DNA of 64,000 bases, from contig JADKBM010000004.1 of the NCBI GenBank assembly GCA_016715115.1, forward strand, positions 868,001 through 932,000, in the 5' to 3' direction. This stretch comes from Acidobacteriota bacterium. Lineage in GTDB: Bacteria > Acidobacteriota > Blastocatellia > Pyrinomonadales > Pyrinomonadaceae. Of the stretch, positions 19,308 to 27,512 are shown piece after piece (the first letter of the stretch is position 1; each line of letters starts with the position of its first letter). Made by a program: the position numbers and the translations under genes. The notes under the pieces are model-generated. The model ran no database searches and was not told where the DNA came from. It worked only from the letters and a program-made list of their open reading frames with translations.

Positions 19308-20393
19308 CTAACCCAACAACGCGTCGCAGATTCTCCGGGCCGCTTTTCCGTCCCAGAGGGGCGGGATCCCGGGGGCTTTTTTGGATGAATTTTCGAGGAT
19401 CTCGCACGCGGCGGCGCGGATCTTGTCGGGGTTCGTACCTACAAGGACGTTGGTTCCGAGCTCGATCGTGATCGGACGTTCGGTGTTCTCGCGGAGCGTC
19501 AGGCAGGGGATTCCGAGCGCCGTTGTTTCTTCCTGCAGACCGCCGGAATCGGTTAAAACGAGCCGTGCGCCCGAATAAAGATTCATAAAATCCAGATAAC
19601 CGAGCGGATCGATCAATCGAACTCCGGAACCGGCGATCTTGTTTTCGAATCCGAATTTCTCGATGTTCGCGCGCGTCCGAGGGTGAACGGGAAAAACGAC
19701 CGGAAGCCGTTTCGAAACATCTCGGAGCGCGTCAAGCAATCCGCCGAGGATTTCGGGCTCATCGACATTCGACGGACGGTGCAGCGTTGTCACCGCGTAT
19801 TCGGTCAATCCCAGATTCTCGCGAATCTTCAATTGCTTGGCTTTTTCAAGATTGTAGTAGAGTGAGTCGATCATCACGTTGCCGACGAACCTGATCTTGT
19901 CGGCGCTGACGCCTTCTTGTCTTAGATTTTCGTCCGCGTCCTGCGAGGTTGTGAGCAGCAGATCGGAGATCGAATCCGTCAGAATGCGGTTGATCTCTTC
20001 CGGCATCGATCGGTCGCGCGAACGGAGTCCGGCCTCGACGTGTGCGATCTTGACGCCGAGTTTCGCGCAGACCAACGCACAGGCGATGGTCGAATTGACA
20101 TCGCCGACGACCAGCACCCAATCGGGTTTTTCTTTGAGAACGACCGGCTCGAACGCCATCATTATCCGCGCCGTCTGAACCGCATGCGACGCCGAGCCGA
20201 CCTCGAGATGATGATCCGGCGCGGGAATTCCAAGATCGCGGAAGAACGAATCGGACATTGCCTCGTCATAATGCTGGCCGGTATGAACGATGAGCGGCTG
20301 AAACTCGTTGCTCCGCCGCTGCATCTCGCGCTGGATCGGCGCGATCTTCATAAAATTCGGCCGGGCACCGACAATGTTGAGGATCTTACTCAT
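19308..20393 (-). CDS. wecB: UDP-N-acetylglucosamine 2-epimerase (non-hydrolysing)
   Basis: Interconverts UDP-GlcNAc and UDP-ManNAc in the cytoplasm for surface polysaccharide synthesis. The 361-residue chain has the family's opening LNIVGARPNFMKIAPIQ and the motifs HTGQHYDEAMSD, HVEAGLRSRDRSMPEEINR, TLHRPSNVDEPE and LTDSGGLQEET, all typical of the two-lobed GT-B-like epimerase. Length is normal. It lies 90 bases downstream of wecC on the same strand, with a strong hairpin in between, so the pair probably makes UDP-ManNAcA stepwise. Confidence 0.95.
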   Translation of the reverse strand: MSKILNIVGARPNFMKIAPIQREMQRRSNEFQPLIVHTGQHYDEAMSDSFFRDLGIPAPDHHLEVGSASHAVQTARIMMAFEPVVLKEKPDWVLVVGDVNSTIACALVCAKLGVKIAHVEAGLRSRDRSMPEEINRILTDSISDLLLTTSQDADENLRQEGVSADKIRFVGNVMIDSLYYNLEKAKQLKIRENLGLTEYAVTTLHRPSNVDEPEILGGLLDALRDVSKRLPVVFPVHPRTRANIEKFGFENKIAGSGVRLIDPLGYLDFMNLYSGARLVLTDSGGLQEETTALGIPCLTLRENTERPITIELGTNVLVGTNPDKIRAAACEILENSSKKAPGIPPLWDGKAARRICDALLG

Positions 20394-20414
20394 AACGCGT
20401 TTGGAAATTTCCGA

Positions 20415-20477
20415 TTTGTGATTTCGGATTTCGGATTTCGTCGTTCAAGTCGAATCCGAAATCCGAAATCACAAATC
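20415..20477. repeat. Hairpin of GATTTCG heptads between wecC and wecB
   Basis: The left arm (20415-20441) has three GATTTCG steps after ATTTGT. The right arm (20452-20477) is its reverse complement, with about 24 matching pairs, one bulged T and a 10-base loop. It sits in the 90-base gap between wecC and wecB and could attenuate transcription or stabilise the upstream message. It is a small version of the larger inverted arrays elsewhere in the window. Confidence 0.85.
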
Positions 20478-20482
20478 CCAAA

Positions 20483-23272
20483 TCAAAGACGGATCACCTT
20501 CGCGCTGCTGCCATTTCTGATGTCTTCGCTGAGCGCGTTTCGCGTGTCGACGATGACCTTCGACAGGCGGCAGACACGGGTGTAATCGACTTCGGAATGC
20601 TCGGTGCAGATGACGACGCAGTCGGCCGATTCGAGAAGTTCGTCCGTCAGATCCAGATTGTAGAGCGGATCGCCGACGCCGATGTGATACGAGTGATCGA
20701 ACGTTACCTCCGGGACGAAGGCGTCGTGGTAGACGACGTCCGCGCCGCGCGAGCGAAGCAGATCGATGACCGAAAGCGCCGGCGACTCGCGCATATCGTC
20801 GATGTCCTTTTTATACGCGACGCCGAGGATCAGAATCTTCGAGCCCTTGACCGATTTCTGATGATCGTTGAGCGCATCGCGCACGAGCCCCGCGACGTAT
20901 CGCGGCATTCCCGAGTTGATCTGTTCGGCAAGCGTGATGAACTGCGAATCGAATCCGTGCTGGCGCGCCTTCCAACTCAGGTAATGCGGGTCGAGCGGAA
21001 TGCAGTTATGGACAAAAAGCCCGTAACTTGTCGCGAAAGTGTGGTTCCCTTCAACTTCGATCGAAAAGACCTCGGTTGGTTTGATGTTCTTGATGATTTC
21101 GACAGATTTGACAGGAACGGTCATCAAATCGCCGATCACTTTGAAAGTCTTGCTCTTTGTCGAGCGCAAACTGTTCGAAAAATAGGTTTGGAGTTTCGAG
21201 CCTTTTTCTCCAAGCCAGTCCGCCATTCGCGCAATCTGATCCCGACCCTTCATTTGTAGATGGGGTTTCACACGTTTGAAAGTTGGAGTGAATCCTTGTT
21301 CCTGCAACAAGAAGACAACCTGTTGGAATAGTTTCTCACTGCTTGAAAAATAACCTATTTCAGCGCTTGTGTTCTTGTGATTGTAGATGCGACCATTTCG
21401 TTCATACCTATTCATCCCGGAGCTTACGTAGACATCGCCGTCGCCGCGCAGCAATCCTTTCAATAGTTCGGTTTTGTGCGTTTCAGGGAGATCAAGCAGC
21501 GCGTCGGGAATCTGCATTTCCGTCGATCGTCTTCCGCATTGCAAGACTTCAACCAAAAACCACCCAAACAACGCGGACGCGACGCGAATGTGTGTAACCT
21601 GATGGATTCTTGAGTCGTGAACCGAACTTTTTACGCCAAGCTCACGGTTCAGAATCTGACGAACGTCGTCGATGAATTCGGTCTCAAGACGATGGAAACT
21701 GAACCTTATCCGTTCGTTTCCTTTCTCTTTCGTCGCACACCCTTCGGCGAGATAATAGCCGATCAAGCGACAAAGATCTGAAGTTAGTTCAACAACCGCC
21801 GGAAAAGAACTTGAGGACGGGCCACGTCCAATCCTCAACGTTACGTCGCTTCGGTCAATTCCAAGTTCCGATTCTGCCTGTCGGAAATCCGCCAGACTGA
21901 GATAGTTGACTTTCGACAATTCCCAGAGTTTCTCCGAACTGAGATGCTTTCGAAGTTTTTCACGATACTGGACCAAATTGGTGTCGCTAAGAACGACTCG
22001 AACTTTGTTGGCAAGATTTTCGGGAATCAGCTTGATCACATCAATCAACACGCGTTTGCAATTCGCGGTTTGTATCTGACGATTCTGTAACGGCAAGCGA
22101 TCGTTTGGCTTCAAGTCCTTCGCAAAGACCTGAACGAGCTTTCCGTCTGCGTTGACAACAAGCATCGGATGTAAATCGGTGACTGTCAGCTTGCGGTTAT
22201 CGCTCGTTGTAACCTTAACTAATTCTGCGTCCGTGTCGCGTTTGAACAAGTACTGAACCGGCTTCCATTCAGGCTTGTTTGTTTCCATATTGACCGACAG
22301 AGCCTCAAGACCTGGTTTGTAAATCACATCGCTTCCGTGGACATCAAATCTCCTCACTCGATTCTTGGAGGATTCACTCTTGAAGAGCTCTTGCAGGTTC
22401 TCGATCCTTCTCCCGTTTTCGTCACGAACAATAACCGTCTCTTTTCCCGAGAGGCAATGACCTCCAATGCCCGGCCCCGGATAAAAGGCCATAAAGCCGA
22501 AGGGTTTTGTCGCCGCCGCGCGGACGACTTCCCAGGTGTCGATGTTGAGCGCGTTGCAGACCTTTGCCATCTCGTTGGCCATTCCGATGTTGATCGCGCG
22601 GAATGTGTTTTCCCACAGTTTCGCGGCCTCGGCAACGCGCGCCGAACTGACCGGATGTACCTTTTCGACGATCTGCGAATAGAGCAGCGTCGAGACTTCC
22701 GTTGAATCCTTTCCGACTCCGCCGACGACCTTGGTGATGTTGTGCGTTTGAAACTGCGGATTGCCGGGATCGACGCGTTCGGGCGAAAATGCGAGTAGAA
22801 AATCCTCGTCGAGTTTGAGCCCGGCTTCTTCGATCATCGGCTGCAGGACTTCATCGGTCGTGCCGGGGTACGTCGTCGATTCGAGAATCACTAGTTGGCC
22901 GCGGCGGGCGTATTTCTTGATCTCTTCGCCGGCCGCAAGAATGTAGGACATATCCGGGTCTTTCGTCTTGCGGAGCGGCGTCGGGACGCAAATGATGATC
23001 ACGTCGCAGGCCTTGAGTTGGCTGAAATCCGTCGTCGCGCCGAACTTGCCGGCGGCGATCGCCTTTTCGACGTCCGTCGAAGGCACGTCAACGATGTGCG
23101 AGACGCCACCGTTAAGCGAATCGACCTTTTTTCCGTCAACTTCGAATCCGGTTGTCGAAAATCCTTTCAGCGCAAATTCGATTATCAGCGGAAGTCCGAC
23201 ATAACCAAGTCCGATGACGCCGATCCGCGCGCGCTTCTCGGCGATGAGATTGTTAAGTTCGTCTTTTATCAT
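20483..23272 (-). CDS. wecC: UDP-N-acetyl-D-mannosamine dehydrogenase interrupted in frame by an intein
   Basis: Oxidises UDP-ManNAc to UDP-ManNAcA with NAD. The precursor is 929 residues: N-extein 1-272, intein 273-756, C-extein 757-929. The joined exteins (445 residues) match normal length. The N-extein has the Rossmann motif IGVIGLGYVGLPLI, the STTYPGTTDEV region and KLWENTFRAINIGMANE. It ends in GPGIGGH, and the C-extein resumes with CIPLDPHYLSWKA, so the joint recreates GGHCIPLDP with the catalytic Cys. The final domain has ILILGVAYKKDIDDMRESPA. Dehydrogenases for UDP-glucose share this fold, but the wecB neighbour favours UDP-ManNAc. Activity should depend on splicing because the active-site Cys is the splice-junction residue. 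Confidence 0.95.
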   Translation of the reverse strand: MIKDELNNLIAEKRARIGVIGLGYVGLPLIIEFALKGFSTTGFEVDGKKVDSLNGGVSHIVDVPSTDVEKAIAAGKFGATTDFSQLKACDVIIICVPTPLRKTKDPDMSYILAAGEEIKKYARRGQLVILESTTYPGTTDEVLQPMIEEAGLKLDEDFLLAFSPERVDPGNPQFQTHNITKVVGGVGKDSTEVSTLLYSQIVEKVHPVSSARVAEAAKLWENTFRAINIGMANEMAKVCNALNIDTWEVVRAAATKPFGFMAFYPGPGIGGHCLSGKETVIVRDENGRRIENLQELFKSESSKNRVRRFDVHGSDVIYKPGLEALSVNMETNKPEWKPVQYLFKRDTDAELVKVTTSDNRKLTVTDLHPMLVVNADGKLVQVFAKDLKPNDRLPLQNRQIQTANCKRVLIDVIKLIPENLANKVRVVLSDTNLVQYREKLRKHLSSEKLWELSKVNYLSLADFRQAESELGIDRSDVTLRIGRGPSSSSFPAVVELTSDLCRLIGYYLAEGCATKEKGNERIRFSFHRLETEFIDDVRQILNRELGVKSSVHDSRIHQVTHIRVASALFGWFLVEVLQCGRRSTEMQIPDALLDLPETHKTELLKGLLRGDGDVYVSSGMNRYERNGRIYNHKNTSAEIGYFSSSEKLFQQVVFLLQEQGFTPTFKRVKPHLQMKGRDQIARMADWLGEKGSKLQTYFSNSLRSTKSKTFKVIGDLMTVPVKSVEIIKNIKPTEVFSIEVEGNHTFATSYGLFVHNCIPLDPHYLSWKARQHGFDSQFITLAEQINSGMPRYVAGLVRDALNDHQKSVKGSKILILGVAYKKDIDDMRESPALSVIDLLRSRGADVVYHDAFVPEVTFDHSYHIGVGDPLYNLDLTDELLESADCVVICTEHSEVDYTRVCRLSKVIVDTRNALSEDIRNGSSAKVIRL
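21005..22456 (-). mobile_element. 484-residue intein with LAGLIDADG homing endonuclease in wecC
   Basis: A protein-splicing element lying fully in frame. It begins with Cys1 (CLSGKETVIVRDENGR, splicing block A). A block B-like segment is LVKVTTSDNRKLTVTDLHPML with the TxxH motif replaced by TDLHP. The centre contains two LAGLIDADG-like helices, LIGYYLAEGC and LLKGLLRGDGDVYV, each with an acidic residue suited to metal binding. The end has VFSIEVEGNHTFATSYGLFVHN, matching blocks F and G, with the terminal His-Asn and the extein Cys+1. All key splicing residues are present, so it looks active. Methanocaldococcus jannaschii also has an intein in a UDP-glucose dehydrogenase; whether the site is the same needs alignment. 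Confidence 0.93.
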
Positions 23273-23404
23273 TTCTCTAATTAATAAGATGTTATTTATG
23301 TTTTGGCCGGAAACTGCCTGGCTTCGAGGCGGGGCATCAACATCTTAATCTAAGTTATGGAGTTTTGTTAGTCAACAATCTATTCAAGTAAAAAATGTTT
23401 GTGC

Positions 23405-23441
23405 TACAATTGCATTGTTAAAAATGACCAACGAGTCATTT
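23405..23441 (+). promoter_or_regulatory. Candidate -10 element and inverted-repeat operator
   Basis: TACAAT (23405-23410) matches the -10 consensus at five of six bases; the -35 is weak. Just downstream, AAATGAC (23422-23428) and GTCATTT (23435-23441) form a perfect inverted repeat with a 6-base spacer. Its position over the expected transcription start suggests repression of the gene at 23486. Confidence 0.4.
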
Positions 23442-23485
23442 CTTCTTTCTTGATTAAACTCACAATTCCAACCAGACTCCTGAAT

Positions 23486-24703
23486 ATGGATCTCGAAATC
23501 AATTCAAGCAATCCGGCAGTCCGGGCAATAATCGAAGGAAGGGCACCGAAGCCCGCCATCGTTGCGGCGGCGCGCGGAGCTTTGCCGATCGGGCAAAACG
23601 ATTTGCTTGAGATACTTGTTTTCTTGTCTCGCAATCCGGAGGCCGAGTTGGCGCAAACGGCGCACGAGACTTTGATGTCGCAGTCGCCGGAGACGCTTCA
23701 ACAGGTTTTCGAATCAACCGAGGTCGCTCCGCGAGTTCTTGATTTCTATGCGAATGTCGAGAATCTTCGGCCGGAGGCGTACGAAGCAATCCTCGTCAAT
23801 CACCGGACTCCGGATGGCGCGATCACAAAATTCGCACGCGCAACGAAGAGCGGCGATCTGCTGGAACTTATTTCGGTCAATCAACAACTTCTGATCCGCG
23901 CCCCCGGAATCATCGATGCGATCATTGGCAACCCTTACCGGACCGCCGAGGCCGAACGCCGCGCGGCCGAGACGAAACGCGAGTTCTTTGAAAAGGAACG
24001 CGGCGTCCATCAGATCGCAAGCGAATTGCGCGCGCAGGGCAAGGAAGCGGCCGCGGAGTTTATTGAGGGCGCGGAGTTTGCGAAGTCCGGCGATCCGGAC
24101 GATAAGGCGTTTCAAGATGCACTGCTGCTTGCCGAACATATCGAGGCGTTCGATTCCGAGATCGATGACAGCTGGCTGTCGCTCGATCTGATCGAAGAAC
24201 TCTACGAAGAAACCCACGAAGAGCGCGAAGCGATCGTCAACAAGATCCTCGGTGAACTCAGAGCCGAGGAGGATTCGGTATCCGGTGAACGGATCTCGAT
24301 GATCAATCGTGTGATGCGAATGGGTATGAAGGATCGTATGCGCCTGGCGATGAAGGGCGACCGCGAAGCCCGCAATATTCTGATCCGCGATCCGAACCGG
24401 ATCGTCGCGCAGGCGGTCATTCAAAACCCGAAACTGACCGAGCAGGAAGTCGAAAAGATCGCGACGATGCGAACGGTTCCCGAAGAAGTGTTGCGACTGA
24501 TCGCGATCAACCGCAAATGGGCCCGCAATTATCAGATTATGATGAAACTCGCTCAGAACCCGCGGACGCCGCTCTCGAATTCGATCACGATCCTAACCCG
24601 TTTGCAGACCAAAGATCTGCTTGCGATGGCAAAGAACCGCAACATTTCCGACGCGATCCGCAAACAATCGCAGAGGCTCGCAAGCGCTCGCATTGGGAGA
24701 TGA
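23486..24703 (+). CDS. Uncharacterised alpha-helical repeat protein
   Basis: A 405-residue soluble protein without signal peptide or membrane segment. It is almost all predicted helix. Repeating pairs of short helices such as NDLLEILVFLSRNPEAELAQ, DREARNILIRDPNRIVAQAV and LTEQEVEKIATMRTVPEEVL resemble HEAT or leucine-rich-repeat-variant solenoids that scaffold other proteins. The middle (about 150-260) is highly charged and may be coiled coil. ATG 23486 lacks a clear Shine-Dalgarno but upstream sequence is not coding-like. I do not recognise the family; DUF2336-like proteins are a possible relative. It stands alone, divergent from wecC. Confidence 0.75.
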   Translation: MDLEINSSNPAVRAIIEGRAPKPAIVAAARGALPIGQNDLLEILVFLSRNPEAELAQTAHETLMSQSPETLQQVFESTEVAPRVLDFYANVENLRPEAYEAILVNHRTPDGAITKFARATKSGDLLELISVNQQLLIRAPGIIDAIIGNPYRTAEAERRAAETKREFFEKERGVHQIASELRAQGKEAAAEFIEGAEFAKSGDPDDKAFQDALLLAEHIEAFDSEIDDSWLSLDLIEELYEETHEEREAIVNKILGELRAEEDSVSGERISMINRVMRMGMKDRMRLAMKGDREARNILIRDPNRIVAQAVIQNPKLTEQEVEKIATMRTVPEEVLRLIAINRKWARNYQIMMKLAQNPRTPLSNSITILTRLQTKDLLAMAKNRNISDAIRKQSQRLASARIGR

Positions 24704-24740
24704 TTGCATTTCAAGAATTCCAATTAGTCAAGAATACGTA

Positions 24741-24975
24741 CTCAACTATTCCGAAAACGGTAATGCTCGGAATAGCTGAAAGTGGATAACTGATAGATGA
24801 AAGCTGCGATATCAACATCCGCTATGAACTCTCAACTATTCCGAGAACGGAAATTTCGGAATAGCTGAAAGTGGTTAACTGATAGATGAAAGTTGCGATA
24901 GCTGCGATATCAACCATCCGCTATCAATTCTCAACTATTCCGAAAACGGAAATTTCGGAATAGCTGAAAATTGAT
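24741..24975. repeat. Three tandem copies of a ~90-base hairpin repeat
   Basis: Copies begin with CTCAACTATTCCG at 24741, 24831 and 24930 (spacings 90 and 99). Each contains CTATTCCG-A/G-A...CGGAATAG, a stem of 8-10 pairs, followed by steps of about seven bases (GATAACT, GATAGAT, GAAAGCT, GCGATAT). The third copy has longer imperfect arms of about 21 pairs. The rest of the gap between 24704 and 25059 holds no gene that I can support. Confidence 0.85.
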
Positions 24976-25059
24976 AGATAGATGAAAGCTGCAAACAAAC
25001 CGCACTAGGCATCTGAAACCTTTCTGTTCAGACGGCATCCGGAAATCTCGGGATCCCAA

Positions 25060-25593
25060 TCACAAATACTCTCCAATCCGTCCGGTCCGTACGAAACTTC
25101 CGGCCATATCCGTTAAAGTGTGACTTGCGGCGCCAAGCCAAACTCCGATGAATGCGGCTGCGATAGAATGGTCGCCGAAATTTGACCTTACCGATGTTCC
25201 GATCGACCGCCACGCATCGGCAAATTCTGCCATTCGCGGCAGATCTCCGCCGCGGTAGACCGCCAGAATGTATGCGGCGATAAATGTTATCACCGTTGCA
25301 GCGCCGGCAAAGTATACGACGCGAAAGAATGTTCCGAAGACCAGTCCGTGCGACCAACGCGAACGGTGCGGAAAGAACTTTTGATACGGAAGCCACAGAA
25401 AGCGAAACGTGCCCCAGCGAGAGTATTGCTGACTTAAGGTATCGAGATCTGGCCCGAACATGATCCCGCCGAAAAGAAATGCCGTCGCGACGACGGACGG
25501 CAGAACGTATTCGCGCGTGAACAAATACGCCACCGCGAAAACCGGCACGATAAAGAGGAACGTTACTGCGTCGTGAGTTTTCCCGCTTGGCAT
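25060..25593 (-). CDS. DUF2227-type putative metal-binding membrane protein
   Basis: A 177-residue inner-membrane protein. It opens with MPSGKTHDAVT, and has GPDLDTLSQQYSRWG and FPHRSRWSHG, giving conserved His and Asp residues (H7, D49-D51, H76, H81) suited to metal binding. Four hydrophobic segments lie around 10-45, 90-115 and 140-160. This combination is found in the DUF2227 group and related YdjM-like membrane hydrolase candidates. The gene begins 8 bases before the end of the DinB gene on the same strand, so the two are probably cotranscribed. Substrate and reaction are unknown. Confidence 0.75.
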   Translation of the reverse strand: MPSGKTHDAVTFLFIVPVFAVAYLFTREYVLPSVVATAFLFGGIMFGPDLDTLSQQYSRWGTFRFLWLPYQKFFPHRSRWSHGLVFGTFFRVVYFAGAATVITFIAAYILAVYRGGDLPRMAEFADAWRSIGTSVRSNFGDHSIAAAFIGVWLGAASHTLTDMAGSFVRTGRIGEYL

Positions 25594-25601
25594 TTCGTTT
25601 C

Positions 25602-26057
25602 TTACCTGACGCCGAACTCCCAGATGCCGAATAGCGTTTTCTTATCGAGAGGATGGCCGGATTGTTTGAGCGCGAGAATGATCTGCGAACGGTGATGCGC
25701 TTCGTGCGATCCGAGATAAGTTACGAACGCCGTGGCGTGCGGTTTGAACCCTTTGATCCGACCGCCCGAGCGCGCGATCAATTCGCTGATCGCGGCACCG
25801 GAACTGTTGAGCGCGTCGTTCAGTTTCGCCTTATCCAACGCGTCCGTCTTCTCGACCTTGGCCACATTTTCCATCAGCTCGGGCATTGCGGACTTGAGCC
25901 ACATCAGACGGACATTGTTGATATGCGCGAACTGCTCGCCGACGTTCCGACCTTTTGACGTCAGCGAATCAACGAGATTTTCTTCGGCGATCCGGTCCAA
26001 AAGATAGAGCACGATGCGGTTGTTGATCTCCCAGGTTTCGACAAGTTCGGTACTCAT
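25602..26057 (-). CDS. DinB-like four-helix-bundle protein
   Basis: A 151-residue cytoplasmic protein of the DinB/YfiT metalloenzyme superfamily. Features are His residues placed as in the family: HINNVR near 45 and the C-terminal SHEAHHRSQIILALKQSGH, which normally bind a divalent metal. Some members transfer thiols such as bacillithiol, but here the substrate is unknown. Start ATG 26057 was preferred over a longer frame with MRPI at 26069, neither with a strong ribosome site. It is the first gene of a pair with the DUF2227 gene and is divergent from mqnP. Confidence 0.85.
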   Translation of the reverse strand: MSTELVETWEINNRIVLYLLDRIAEENLVDSLTSKGRNVGEQFAHINNVRLMWLKSAMPELMENVAKVEKTDALDKAKLNDALNSSGAAISELIARSGGRIKGFKPHATAFVTYLGSHEAHHRSQIILALKQSGHPLDKKTLFGIWEFGVR

Positions 26058-26108
26058 AATCGGGCGCAATTATAACATTCGAGACCAGTTTTGATAAGAT
26101 TCTTGGCA

Positions 26109-26975
26109 ATGGGTTCGTTTTGGCAAAAACTAAAGACCACGCTCGGAATGATCAAGTTCGAACATACGCTGTTCGCGCTGCCGTTCGCATTTCTGGGGGC
26201 GATCCTCGCGGCTGACGGCATTCCGGGGTGGCGGCAGATGCTTGGAATCACTCTCGCGATGGTCGGCGCACGCTCGGCTGCGATGACCTTCAATCGTTTG
26301 ATCGACCGCAGATTCGACGCGGAGAACCCGCGAACATCTGGACGGGAATTGCCGAGCGGAAAACTGTCGGTCGGCTTCGCCTGGATGTTTCTCGCGGCTT
26401 CGGTCGTTCTCTTTGAACTGGCTGCATACTTTTTGAATTGGCTGACGCTCGTACTCTCTCCGATCGCTTTGCTGAGCGTGCTCGGTTATTCCTACGCCAA
26501 GCGATTCACAAGCTTTGCCCATCTGATTCTCGGCTGGGCGCTGGCGATCAGTCCGACGGCCGCGTGGATCGCGGTTCGCGGTTCGCTCGATTCCGAAGTT
26601 CCGATACTTCTTTCGATGGTCGTGATGATGTGGACGGCGGGTTTCGACGTGATGTACGCGTGTCAGGATTATGAGTTTGACCGCAAGGCGGGATTGCAAT
26701 CGATCCCGGCGCGCTTCGGCATTCGGAACTCGCTTTGGATCGCGCGGATCTTTCACGTTCAGGCGTTTTTTGTTTTGCTGCTTTTCTACGCGGTCACCGA
26801 GCTTGGATGGCTCGCGCTCGCCGGCGTCGGTGGGGTCGGAACGCTTCTGATTTACCAGCACACGCTGGTCAAACCGACCGATTTGAGCCGGATGAACGCC
26901 GCATTTTTTACGACAAACGCATTCGTCAGCATAATTCTTCTCCTAACCTTCGGCGGCGCGGTTTTCCTTCGATGA
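26109..26975 (+). CDS. mqnP: UbiA-family prenyltransferase, probably of the futalosine menaquinone pathway
   Basis: A 288-residue polytopic inner-membrane enzyme that attaches a polyprenyl chain to an aromatic acid. Two Asp-rich motifs bind prenyl diphosphate through magnesium: NRLIDRRFDAENPRTSGREL and CQDYEFDRKAGLQSIPARFG. About eight hydrophobic segments are seen. The exact wording of the first motif matches the TIGR01475-like UbiA group, which in futalosine-pathway bacteria is assigned to MqnP. Support comes from mqnE 3.4 kb downstream. ATG 26109 was chosen over the TTG at 26091. A role in ubiquinone synthesis is less likely here. Confidence 0.8.
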   Translation: MGSFWQKLKTTLGMIKFEHTLFALPFAFLGAILAADGIPGWRQMLGITLAMVGARSAAMTFNRLIDRRFDAENPRTSGRELPSGKLSVGFAWMFLAASVVLFELAAYFLNWLTLVLSPIALLSVLGYSYAKRFTSFAHLILGWALAISPTAAWIAVRGSLDSEVPILLSMVVMMWTAGFDVMYACQDYEFDRKAGLQSIPARFGIRNSLWIARIFHVQAFFVLLLFYAVTELGWLALAGVGGVGTLLIYQHTLVKPTDLSRMNAAFFTTNAFVSIILLLTFGGAVFLR

Positions 26976-26993
26976 GAAAAGTGGGGGAAACTT

Positions 26994-27512
26994 GGAACTG
27001 GGAAGTGAGAACTGAGAGCTGAGAGCTGAGAACGGAGAATTGGGAACTGAGAAGTGCGAACTGGGAACTGAGAGCTGAGAACGGAGAACTGGGAACGGAG
27101 AACTGGAAACTGGGAACTGAGAAGTGAGAACTGAGAATTGAGCACTATTACATCTCAGCTCTCAGTTCTCAGCTCTCAGTTCTCAGTTCTCAGTTCTCAG
27201 CTCTCAGCTCTCAGCTCTCAGCTCTCAGTTCTCAGCTCTCAGTTCTCACTTCTCAGTTCTCAGTTTCCAGTTCTCAGCTCTCAGCTCCCAGTTCTCACTT
27301 CTCAGTTCCCAGTTCTCACTTCTCACTTCTCAGTTCTCAGTTCTCACTTCTCAGCTCTCAGTTCTCACTTCTCAGCTCCCAATTCTCACTTCTCAGTTCC
27401 CAGTTCTCACTTCTCAGTTTCCAGTTCTCAGTTCTCAGCTCCCAGTTCTCAGTTCCCAGTTCTCACTTCTCAGTTCTCAGTTCCCAGTTCTCACTTCTCA
27501 CTTCTCACTTCT
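26994..27512. repeat. Large inverted heptanucleotide repeat array
   Basis: The left arm (about 26994-27142) is a head-to-tail run of seven-base units of the type GAACTGA, with variants GAGCTGA, GAACTGG, GAACGGA and GAAGTGA. After a short spacer containing AGCACTATTACAT, the right arm (about 27153-27512) is made of the complementary units CTCAGTT, CTCAGCT, CTCACTT and CCCAGTT. Arms are in opposite sense and can base-pair over 140 bases or more. The right arm overlaps the 3' end of the amidohydrolase gene, whose last codons and stop come from the repeat. Confidence 0.95.

Noticed and set aside
26994..27512. Serine/leucine-rich reading frames in the heptad array
   Set aside because: Composition is dictated by CTCAGTT units, open in several frames and on both strands, with no ribosome site.
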